A DNA stretch of 5,651 nt from Desulfurococcales archaeon ex4484_217_1 (lineage in GTDB: Archaea; Thermoproteota; Thermoprotei_A; EX4484-217-1): NCBI GenBank assembly GCA_002254745.1, contig NJED01000070.1, forward strand, positions 1 through 5,651, given 5' to 3'. The notes beneath the pieces were generated by a model that worked only from the letters and a program-made list of their open reading frames with translations, made no database searches and was not told the DNA's origin. Of the stretch, positions 1-5,467 are shown one piece after another. A program made the translations under genes and the position numbers. The first letter of the stretch is position 1. Each line of letters begins with the position of its first letter.

Positions 1-2279
1 GCGTATCTTCTTCTCCATGTTAACAATACTTTTCTCGCATGCTCCATTTTAGCGTAGAGTATTTCTTCGAAAACATCCCATTCTCCTCTACTTAAAGCAG
101 CTATTCTGGGCATGTTTAAGGTTACAACACCTATGCTTCCGGTAGCGTCAGGTAGTGCCCATATTCCAAAAGCTTGCCTATTCTTAGCTAAGTAGTCTTC
201 CACATCTTCAAACTCCTTTAGTCTAAGTGATGAAGAGTTTAGTTTGAAGTTGTTAAAGTTGTTTAGCTTACTTACATCTATTGTTAACCTACAGCAATTG
301 TGGGTTATTGTACCTAGTGAATGTACAAATAGGTGATCTTTCTCTAGTTCTATATCAATGAACTCTATTTCTTCCGGTAAAGTTTCTATTTTGACATATT
401 CTATAGGTAACACTGCTATATCGCTTAAGAATAATCGCTTAGCCTCCTCAGACCATACCCTGAATTTCTCTATTACTGAAACACCATAAAGACCTTTATG
501 GTAGCACATGCCATATTTTCTCTTTATCACGAAAAATGGGAGTCTATTAAATATGTCGTCTCTTTTAAGTTTTAGCCCTTTCGCATGAGTAAACCTTAGA
601 ACCTGGCTTTCTTGTCTAAATCTTATCGTAGTTGTTTTCCCTACCAGTTGAGTTAATAGGGCAAGCTCTTTAGCTAAAATATGATTGTTTATGTGCAATT
701 CCATTCTACGTTTATATCCGTCCCCATCCATAATACCTTTTATGAACGCTTCTATTATATGAGGTGGCGAGTTCCATATGAACCAAGGAACCCTTCTTTC
801 ATGAGATTTGTCAGCTATACCGTTTTTAGCCAATGCTGTAGCTATTTTATGGGAGTAAACGTATAAGTACACTGTATTGGGGTGTCTAGGGTCTTCTCTA
901 ATAATCACATCTTTATTGTATCTTGTTTTGAAGAACCCCCTAACTTTGCTTATTAGCTTTCTCTCTTTCCTATTTAACGTAAACTGTATCCCTAAATAGT
1001 ATATTCCGTTAACTAACTTATCAGCACTGTATTTTCTACTTTTATCTTTTGGTAACTTTAAGTAATTGCCTTCTGCAATAAATAGTCCTACTATGTAAGC
1101 CAGCTCCTCATCTACTTTTCCTAAACCGCTAATCTCCACCATGTTCTTACTTAGTATGTTCAGTGCGCTTTTAACTACAGGTATCAAATCACCTATTTTA
1201 GCGTTTCCAGCAAGTTTTATTTGAAATCCGTTTGGAGTGTAAACTACTAATGGGTGATTTATAGTAACTCTAAACTCTCTACCGTCCTTTGTCCTTATAG
1301 TAACTAATCTATTGTTCTTTATCTTAAATATTCTCTTTATTCTTACCCACTCAATTTTATAGTTTTGCACATTAAGTGCAGGAACATAAACTTCTTCGAC
1401 AACTTCGTACCAGTGTTCACCGAGTTTTCTTGTGCTACACTTTTCCATTAACTTACCTATGCTAATTAATTCTATTTTGTCTTTGAACTTTACTAATAAT
1501 TGCTCTTCTGGATGAAGGCACATACTGTAAAGTGCTTCAACATTTGTAGAGTAGCCGTTGAGAAGATATGCTGAGCCTCTTTTAGCTAAAGCTTCAAATA
1601 TTAGATCAGTTACTTCGCCCCAGCGTCTACCGTTCCAATCAAAGTTCTTTGTTATCATAATTGTCGGTATTGGGAACGTAAAGGGTTGCCCTTTAGCATC
1701 ACCTTCTATTAAGAGCTCAAATAAAGCCTTATTCACCACTAATATTTCGTCCAAATATTCCTCTAAAGTATTCGGTAACTCCTTACCTCCAATAACTGCA
1801 TGTTCTTTCAAATACTGCTTGCTAGTATCTAGGACCAAGGTTATGTTTGTGAATGGTGATTGGAAACCTGCTCTAGCAGGATAGTTTAAGTTGAAGAGCA
1901 TATGCTGTATTGCCTGCTTAACCTTAATGTAAGGTACTTTATCTTCTCTAATAAATGGTGCTAAAAATACATCAAAACCTGAAGCTGCTTGAGCTCCAGT
2001 ATATTCTTGAGAGCCAAAGAAGAAGAAGTTAGTGAGATGGGCTATTGCTGTATCTACATGTTTAGCAGGTTTTGAAACAATTGTAGGTGTTATAAGGCCT
2101 TTCTTAAGGATCTTCTTAAAACTCCAACCAATACAGTAGGGTATGAATAGTGAGTCAGGAAGCTTATGTATGTGCAAATCTCCTCTAAAATGGTCTGAAA
2201 CTGCTTCCTTAGGCAACTCAGCTCTAATTATTTCCAGTCCTCTATCTTCCGGTAACATTTTCTCTTTTGAAACTATCAA
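1..2279 (-). CDS. nrdD: Anaerobic ribonucleoside-triphosphate reductase (class III, NrdD), intein-containing, C-terminus beyond window
   Basis: This gene encodes the oxygen-sensitive, glycyl-radical reductase that converts ribonucleoside triphosphates to deoxy forms in the cytoplasm. The frame is open for 759 codons and leaves the window at the left edge. The first 253 residues are N-extein: RGDLHIHKL at 32-40, IPYCIGW with Cys49, a TN-FFFF-GSQEYTGAQ segment at 83-97, and YPARAGFQSPFTN near 133-145, all typical of archaeal NrdD. A 408-residue intein follows, then 98 residues of C-extein starting CCRLTIDV and including TGSIGVVTLNMPRIA. The glycyl-radical site lies outside the window. The start is TTG at 2279, the first possible start after an in-frame TAA, with GGTGAT 6 nt upstream; ATG at 2258 is the alternative. 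Only about 30 residues precede the IHIH region, so the ATP-cone common at the N-terminus of NrdD is absent. No activase gene (nrdG) is visible here. Family assignment is firm; the start is moderately sure. Confidence 0.93.
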   Translation of the reverse strand, partial: MIVSKEKMLPEDRGLEIIRAELPKEAVSDHFRGDLHIHKLPDSLFIPYCIGWSFKKILKKGLITPTIVSKPAKHVDTAIAHLTNFFFFGSQEYTGAQAASGFDVFLAPFIREDKVPYIKVKQAIQHMLFNLNYPARAGFQSPFTNITLVLDTSKQYLKEHAVIGGKELPNTLEEYLDEILVVNKALFELLIEGDAKGQPFTFPIPTIMITKNFDWNGRRWGEVTDLIFEALAKRGSAYLLNGYSTNVEALYSMCLHPEEQLLVKFKDKIELISIGKLMEKCSTRKLGEHWYEVVEEVYVPALNVQNYKIEWVRIKRIFKIKNNRLVTIRTKDGREFRVTINHPLVVYTPNGFQIKLAGNAKIGDLIPVVKSALNILSKNMVEISGLGKVDEELAYIVGLFIAEGNYLKLPKDKSRKYSADKLVNGIYYLGIQFTLNRKERKLISKVRGFFKTRYNKDVIIREDPRHPNTVYLYVYSHKIATALAKNGIADKSHERRVPWFIWNSPPHIIEAFIKGIMDGDGYKRRMELHINNHILAKELALLTQLVGKTTTIRFRQESQVLRFTHAKGLKLKRDDIFNRLPFFVIKRKYGMCYHKGLYGVSVIEKFRVWSEEAKRLFLSDIAVLPIEYVKIETLPEEIEFIDIELEKDHLFVHSLGTITHNCCRLTIDVSKLNNFNNFKLNSSSLRLKEFEDVEDYLAKNRQAFGIWALPDATGSIGVVTLNMPRIAALSRGEWDVFEEILYAKMEHARKVLLTWRRRY
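297..1520 (-). other. Intein in NrdD with LAGLIDADG (DOD) homing endonuclease, 408 aa
   Basis: This is an in-frame, self-splicing protein insertion within nrdD. It starts at Cys1 (codon 1518-1520), immediately after ...VEALYSM, and ends with His-Asn (297-302) before Cys+1 of CCRLTIDV. Splicing would rebuild SMCCRLTID. Visible blocks: CLHPEEQLL (block A); REFRVTINHPLVVY with Thr86 and His89 (block B, TxxH); LAYIVGLFIAEG at 140-151 (block C); FIKGIMDGDGYK at 259-270 (block E); FIDIELEKDHLFVHS and GTITHN at the end (blocks F and G). The acidic residues expected to bind metal in the endonuclease are Glu150 and Asp267. The reading frame has no stop, and all splicing residues (Cys1, TxxH, terminal His-Asn, Cys+1) are present. 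It is therefore probably splicing-competent, and its endonuclease may be active. Boundaries follow from the motifs, and the reconstructed extein is smooth. Confidence 0.93.
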
Positions 2280-2285
2280 CCTGTA

Positions 2286-2302
2286 ATCACCCGTTTACCT
2301 CC
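2286..2302 (-). promoter_or_regulatory. Double Shine-Dalgarno before nrdD, with a four-codon mini-ORF
   Basis: Two matches to the archaeal anti-SD target lie in series on the minus strand: GGAGGT (2302-2297) and GGTGAT (2291-2286). GGTGAT sits 6 nt before the TTG at 2279 and supports that start. GGAGGT sits 6 nt before a GTG at 2290, which begins GTG-ATT-ACA-GGT-TGA, a four-codon frame whose stop overlaps the TTG as TTGA. Either this is a coupled mini-ORF, or one base has been lost and the protein once began at the GTG as (M)ITGLIVSKEKM. Confidence 0.6.
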
Positions 2303-2330
2303 TGTTGGATTCTACGTAGTGTATTAGGTG

Positions 2331-2340
2331 AATTTAAAAG
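2331..2340 (-). promoter_or_regulatory. Probable TATA box of nrdD
   Basis: On the minus strand this reads CTTTTAAATT, a reasonable archaeal TATA element. Transcription would start roughly 25 nt further on, near 2307, leaving a leader of about 27 nt that still contains both Shine-Dalgarno-like motifs ahead of the TTG start. It is read by eye from composition and spacing; no BRE is obvious. Confidence 0.45.
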
Positions 2341-2356
2341 AGTATTGCATCTACAA

Positions 2357-2400
2357 CCTAGTGTACGCACTAGTATGACCCGCCTCCGCGAGAGCTAGGG
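2357..2400. other. GC-rich inverted-repeat cluster upstream of nrdD
   Basis: A perfect 6-bp inverted repeat, CTAGTG (2358-2363) and CACTAG (2368-2373), encloses a 4-nt loop. Next to it a GC-rich patch can form a bulged hairpin: CCC/GGG (2379-2381, 2398-2400), GC/GC (2382-2383, 2394-2395) and CTC/GAG (2384-2386, 2390-2392). CCTAG at 2357-2361 could instead pair with CTAGG at 2395-2399, excluding both hairpins. The patch stands out in AT-rich intergenic DNA and lies upstream of the likely nrdD TATA box. It could be an operator, part of a small RNA, or a leader if transcription starts further upstream. I cannot assign a family. Confidence 0.4.
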
Positions 2401-2606
2401 TATGGTATATGGGGATAGTAGGTTATGGGCAATTTTACCTATGCACAGTATGTGCCTTTTAAAATTTTGATACAAGTCTGCTACAGTATTACAAAGACGC
2501 AATACCTCCATATACATACAGAACTCTATATAGATGCGAGAACTAAATATAAGCAGAACCGTATATACACGCGTTTATCTCATTATATTCCTAGAAGATA
2601 AATTTT
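2401..2606. other. AT-rich intergenic stretch without a recognisable gene
   Basis: I see no convincing coding frame or RNA gene here. The only structure is an imperfect direct repeat of the form CAGAAC-NN-TATATA, at 2519-2532 and again at 2554-2567. Several TATATA-like words occur, but no gene starts downstream of them on either strand within a plausible distance. Confidence 0.5.
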
Positions 2607-2630
2607 CTGAGAAATAAATTCATTTCTTAG
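2607..2630 (-). terminator. Weak inverted repeat at the aminotransferase stop
   Basis: CTGAGAAAT (2607-2615) and ATTTCTTAG (2622-2630) are inverted copies with one mismatch and a 6-nt loop, overlapping the aminotransferase stop codon. No strong T-tract follows on the minus strand. It may be a transcript-end hairpin, but it is AT-rich, and hairpins are not required for termination in archaea. Confidence 0.25.
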
Positions 2631-3108
2631 AAAAGAAGTTCAGAATTTTCTCTATAGTAATGCATATGGCTATTATATCCTCAGAGGTCAGTAGAGGGTC
2701 CGTATATAAGCTGAAACATCTTCTGGCAACGTCTTCAGCAACAGGTGTTCTTACATTTTTATAGTTTACATTTTTACCTCCATAATACGGGCATGACCAT
2801 GGACAGCCTCTTCCTTGTCCTTTAAGTTCCTTAATAAATGGATGCTCATATATTACCCGAGGGTATGTGATAGATACTGGGACGCCTTCAGCTTTCAACG
2901 CTTGAATAAAAAACTCCCTATTTACAGTTATTTTTGTAAGATCTAAGAGCACCTCATAAAGACTCCAGGAACTTTTAACGTAACTTTTGGAATAATATCT
3001 GGCCTCTTCACCATGGCTTCTAATAAGCCTAGCCTTTTCAGCTAATTCATCATCACTGGTTACCACAAGGCCTCCTTCACCAGATGTTATGTTTTTAGTT
3101 GCATACAA

Positions 3109-3180
3109 GCTAAAAGCGGCAATATCACCTAAGGAACCAGTAGGGCTAAAAGCGGCAATATCACCTAAGGAACCAGTAGG
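3109..3180. repeat. Perfect 36-bp tandem duplication inside the aminotransferase
   Basis: Units 3109-3144 and 3145-3180 are identical and directly adjacent. On the minus strand each encodes PTGSLGDIAAFS, so the protein carries these 12 residues twice in frame, just upstream of the PLP-lysine segment. Family members have a single copy, so this is a recent insertion or an assembly duplication. Confidence 0.95.
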
Positions 3181-3259
3181 TCTACCTTTATAGTACGCGC
3201 CTATTGCTTGAGCTGAATCCTCTATAATGTAGAGACCATGCTCATCAGCTATTTCTCTT

Positions 3260-3311
3260 AACTCATCCATTTCAGCAGGATGACCAACTCATCCATTTCA
3301 GCAGGATGACC
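3260..3311. repeat. Perfect 26-bp tandem duplication causing a frameshift
   Basis: Units 3260-3285 and 3286-3311 are identical with no spacer. Because 26 is not a multiple of three, the aminotransferase frame breaks after HPAEMDEL and ends eight codons later. Deleting one unit restores a continuous family-like sequence. Confidence 0.95.
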
Positions 3312-3780
3312 GAACAGGTGAACGGCTATTATTGCCTTAGTCTTATCCGTTATTACTCTTCTAACGCTTTCCGGATCTATGGTGTATGTATCATACCTTA
3401 TATCTGCGAAAACAGGAATAGCATTAGCGTAAATCACGCTTGTCACAGTTGAAGTAAATGTAAATGATGGAACAATAACTTCATCCCCTGGACCTACACC
3501 GCAAGCTTTTAACGCTATAAGTAATGCAACTGAACCATTAGCGACAGCAATAACATGTTTTAACCCAAACTTTCTCGCAAATTCCTTCTCAAAAGTTTTG
3601 GTGACATTACCTACAAGTGAGGATAAAAGCCTAGATTTTAAAACCTTAACAACAGCTTCAATATCATCGTCTTCTATCTTAGGGCCTACTAGAATCTTCT
3701 TCGTTATAGCTGGTTTACCTCCTAGAATAGCTGGTTTCTCCAAATTAAACACCATACGAACCTATAGTGAGTAAGCATTA

Positions 3781-3788
3781 ATATTTAA
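3781..3788 (-). promoter_or_regulatory. TATA box of the aminotransferase gene, probably leaderless
   Basis: On the minus strand TTAAATAT ends 26 nt before the ATG at 3755. That is the usual distance from an archaeal TATA box to the transcription start, so the mRNA would begin at or near the start codon. No Shine-Dalgarno motif precedes this ATG, which fits leaderless translation. The box lies right after the stop codon of the upstream DUF131 gene. Confidence 0.55.
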
Positions 3789-3789
3789 G

Positions 3790-4059
3790 TTAAACCTTCA
3801 TAGTTCTTCTGAGAATTATGGAGATAATTATGACAATTAATGCTAAAACCATGAGAAGTAACATAGTGTACTCACTATGCGGGCCAAAAGCAAAACCTAT
3901 TGGGATAAATCCGAAGATAAAGAGCACACCACCGGAAACACTTGCTTTACCTTCAGATAAAGCGGTTTGTAGGGAGGTTAGCGTTAAAACTATTATTCCT
4001 AGCAACACTAGTAGAAAACCTATCAGGAAAAGCTTATGTAGGAGGAATGCCTCTCTCAT
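3790..4059 (-). CDS. DUF131-family small membrane protein (second of a pair)
   Basis: An 89-residue protein of archaeal family DUF131 (TIGR00304-like), whose function is unknown. It has an N-terminal membrane segment (about 9-33), a central glycine-rich stretch (GKASVSGGVLFIFGFIPIGFAFG, about 37-59) that matches the family's GGV-hydrophobic-GxIPIxFG core, and a C-terminal membrane segment (about 64-84) ending in basic residues (RRTMKV). The start is ATG at 4059. AGGTGA, which includes the TGA stop of the upstream paralogue, sits 4 nt before it, so the two genes are probably cotranscribed and translationally coupled. The core is less well conserved than in its neighbour: SGG and FGFIPIGFAFG here against EGGG and IGPIPIAFG there. 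It is an old duplicate that has diverged. Confidence 0.8.
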   Translation of the reverse strand: MREAFLLHKLFLIGFLLVLLGIIVLTLTSLQTALSEGKASVSGGVLFIFGFIPIGFAFGPHSEYTMLLLMVLALIVIIISIILRRTMKV

Positions 4060-4063
4060 AGTT

Positions 4064-4345
4064 TCACCTAATTACAATATAGGGCATTATAAAGGATACT
4101 ACGGTTAGAAGGAAAAGTATGATAGCTAGTATAAGCAATATTCCAGTAATCTTCTTACTCGTACCGAAAGCTATAGGTATAGGTCCAATAATTATAACTC
4201 CTCCGCCTTCAACGCTTCCCTTACCTGCTTCCTTCATAGATTTAAATACCATAAGCAAAACTGAAATAAGTATTACTAGGAATCCTATTGTTACCATGGA
4301 GAAACCCAGAAGCATTAATTCATTATAGGAAACTTCCAATACCAT
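4064..4345 (-). CDS. DUF131-family small membrane protein (first of a pair)
   Basis: A 93-residue archaeal DUF131 membrane protein of unknown function. Membrane segments lie at about 11-33 (LLGFSMVTIGFLVILISVLL) and 67-88 (ITGILLILAIILFLLTVVSF). Between them is the family hallmark GSVEGGGVIIIGPIPIAFG at about 43-61. The ATG at 4345 is preceded by TGTGATAAACT, a weak SD-like context resembling that of the downstream copy; an in-frame ATG ten codons on (TTA-ATG-CTT) is an alternative. The stop overlaps the ribosome-binding site of the second copy. Divergent to it, about 45 bp away, begins the remnant of a PhoU/TrkA_C gene, so the original promoter region between them may be rearranged. Confidence 0.85.
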   Translation of the reverse strand: MVLEVSYNELMLLGFSMVTIGFLVILISVLLMVFKSMKEAGKGSVEGGGVIIIGPIPIAFGTSKKITGILLILAIILFLLTVVSFIMPYIVIR

Positions 4346-4389
4346 AGTTTATCACACTTAGCGTTAGCTTTATCTCAGCGGTCTCCTAG

Positions 4390-5216
4390 GTTACTATAGC
4401 GTTGGGGTGTATATCTGTAAGAGATGCAGAAGATGCAGAAAATATGGTTGGCGTAATGAAGTTGGCTTCAGCAACAAATAAAATATCATAGCCTTAGATG
4501 TTATAGCGCTACGTAAGGGGTATTCGTGGATTTTCGAACCATCTGAGGATCAAGTATTAGATGTAGGTAGTGTTCTCATAGTTAGAGGGCCTAAAGAAGC
4601 TATAGATGAGTTAAGAAAAGCAGCTAAAGACTATGTTTCCATAGAGGAAATCGTTGAAGTTGAGGAGGTTGAGGAGGAAGTAGCTAAAGATCTTATAAAG
4701 CTCAAGGACATAGGGGAATTCATGCTTGACCTAGCGTACTTGGCAATTCTAACTAATAATAAGGATTTAGCGTTAGAGGTTTTGGAACTCGAAGAATATG
4801 TGGATCAGTTGCACATAGACTTAGAGAGAAAGGTTGTGAGAAAGCTACGTAAAGATAACCCGGACGAAGTAGTAACAATACTCAGAACAATAATATGCTT
4901 AGAGAATATCGCAGATGCTGCAGCGGAAATTGCTGCAATAGTTACCTCGGAAGTTATGCCTCATCCAATACTTAAGAGGGTTATAGAGGAATCTGAGGAA
5001 AGAGTTATGATAGCTACAATACCTAAGAGGCTTAACGGTAAAACGATAGAGGAGCTCAATTTAGATGTACACGGTGCTGTTGTAGTTGCTTTGAAAAGAG
5101 ACCATGAGTGGATACTTGACCCTAAAGATGCTACAGTTCTTAAAGAAGGAAATAAGCTTATCATTAGATGCTATAAGGAAAGCCTAGACCAGGTAAGAAA
5201 AACTCTTATGGCTTAG
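4390..5216 (+). pseudogene. PhoU/TrkA_C regulatory protein, 5'-truncated with internal deletion and frameshift
   Basis: Archaeal proteins of this type combine helical PhoU domains with TrkA_C (RCK_C) ligand-binding domains and are thought to regulate ion or phosphate transport. The locus looks like a tandem (PhoU-TrkA_C)x2 protein. 4390-4488 encodes the end of a first PhoU helix pair (ISVRDAEDAENMVGVMKLAS, then ATNKIS). It begins directly after a stop with no start codon and ends at TAG 4489. A shifted frame, open from 4482, resumes in the first TrkA_C domain (NIIALDVIALRKGYSWIFEP), passes an acidic linker (EEIVEVEEVEEEV), and continues through an intact second PhoU (FMLDLAYLAILTNNKDLALE to ENIADAAAEIAAIV) and TrkA_C (TIEELNLDVHGAVVVALKRD). 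Compared with the second repeat, about 54 codons are missing at the junction. The first ATG in the intact frame is 4722, so a 164-residue PhoU-TrkA_C product is possible but has no visible ribosome-binding site. Confidence 0.8.
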
Positions 5217-5232
5217 TTTAGGAGCATAAATT

Positions 5233-5352
5233 ATGAAGCTTCCTATAGGTAAGTTATATCCTCGAATCCTAGAAGAAAAGGTTTTCAAGTACTTAGGCTT
5301 TAAGAGAGAAGAAGTAGTTTTAGGAACCAATAATTGGCGGAGAGCTTATTGA
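5233..5352 (+). pseudogene. N-terminal remnant of an AIR-synthase/HypE-like gene
   Basis: ATG at 5233 follows GGAG by 8 nt. The peptide opens MKLPIGKLYPRILEEKVFKY then LGFKREEVVLG, which matches the beginning of archaeal AIR-synthase-related (HypE/PurM/ThiL-like) proteins, whose ATP-binding GEDAA motif normally follows at once. Here the next codons are unrelated (TNNWRRAY) and a stop comes at 5350-5352, leaving 39 residues. The rest of the gene (about 300 residues) is missing. It lies 16 bp after the PhoU/TrkA_C stop and was probably cotranscribed with it. Family recognition rests on about 31 residues. Confidence 0.6.
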
Positions 5353-5467
5353 GGATTTCGTTGCTATTGTGATTAGTTTTGCTGGTAGAATCTATGGTAA
5401 GCGTTCACAGAAGTTCAGGAAGATAAAAAAGGTCGTAGAAGAGGTGCTGACCTCCTCTCCGCCTTAG
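5324..5467 (+). pseudogene. Orphan coding fragment cut by the IS605-type end
   Basis: In the frame one base on from the AIR-synthase remnant, sequence is open from just after a TAG (5321) to TAG 5465-5467. It reads like real protein: IGGELIEDFVAIVISFAGRI, then YGKRSQKFRKIKKVVEEVL. It has no ATG start. Its last residues (TSSPP) are read from the mobile-element end, so the original gene was probably interrupted near 5446. I do not recognise the family. A +1 shift within GGAACCAATAATTGG would join it to the upstream remnant, but the joined sequence does not resemble an AIR synthase. Confidence 0.4.

Larger units (their letters stand above)
2620..3755 (-). pseudogene. DegT/DnrJ/EryC1/StrS-family PLP aminotransferase, frameshifted and internally deleted
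   Basis: The family comprises PLP-dependent sugar aminotransferases and AHBA-synthase-like enzymes used in nucleotide-sugar or surface-glycan synthesis. The 5' part (ATG at 3755) carries GGKPAI, then NGSVALLIALKACGVGPGDEV, VPSFTFTSTV and AVHLFGHPAEMDEL. A perfect 26-bp tandem duplication (3260-3311) then shifts the frame to an early stop after 165 codons. Removing one copy rejoins REIADEHGLYIIEDSAQAIGA smoothly. The 3' part has the PLP lysine motif (YATKNITSGEGG), RSHGEEARYY, and RGCPWSCPYYG near the C-terminus. A second perfect duplication (36 bp, 3109-3180) adds 12 residues just before the lysine motif. Between ARYYSK and SWSLYEVLLDL roughly 50-60 residues expected in this family, including its NYRM-like segment, are missing. 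Even with the frameshift repaired the enzyme would probably be inactive. Its natural substrate cannot be told. Translation from the internal ATG at 3270 would lack the N-terminal half. Confidence 0.85.

Noticed and set aside
681..866. Plus-strand open frame of 61 codons
   Set aside because: It lies antisense inside the intein endonuclease, whose reading frame is intact and motif-bearing. It has no ribosome-binding site or family resemblance.
1558..1884. Plus-strand open frame of 108 codons
   Set aside because: It is antisense to conserved NrdD extein sequence (YPARAGFQSPFTN region). Its codons mirror the real gene.
2341..2400. Possible tRNA gene in the GC-rich patch
   Set aside because: No acceptor, anticodon and T-arm set can be fitted, and no GGTTC-type T-loop is present on either strand.
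3109..3311. CRISPR-like repeats
   Set aside because: The repeat units directly abut with no spacers and are coding sequence.
3818..4108. Plus-strand open frame of 96 codons
   Set aside because: It is a shadow of the two DUF131 genes, which have the family motif and coupled start and stop signals.
4119..4328. Plus-strand open frame of 69 codons
   Set aside because: It is antisense to the first DUF131 gene, with the proline-rich composition expected of a glycine-rich gene read backwards.
4420..4440. 9-bp tandem repeat GATGCAGAA x2 as a third tandem duplication
   Set aside because: RDAEDAEN is normal for this PhoU position (family members show xxPEDAE-like sequence), so it need not be a duplication.
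4961..5164. Minus-strand open frame of 67 codons
   Set aside because: It is antisense to the intact PhoU/TrkA_C half.
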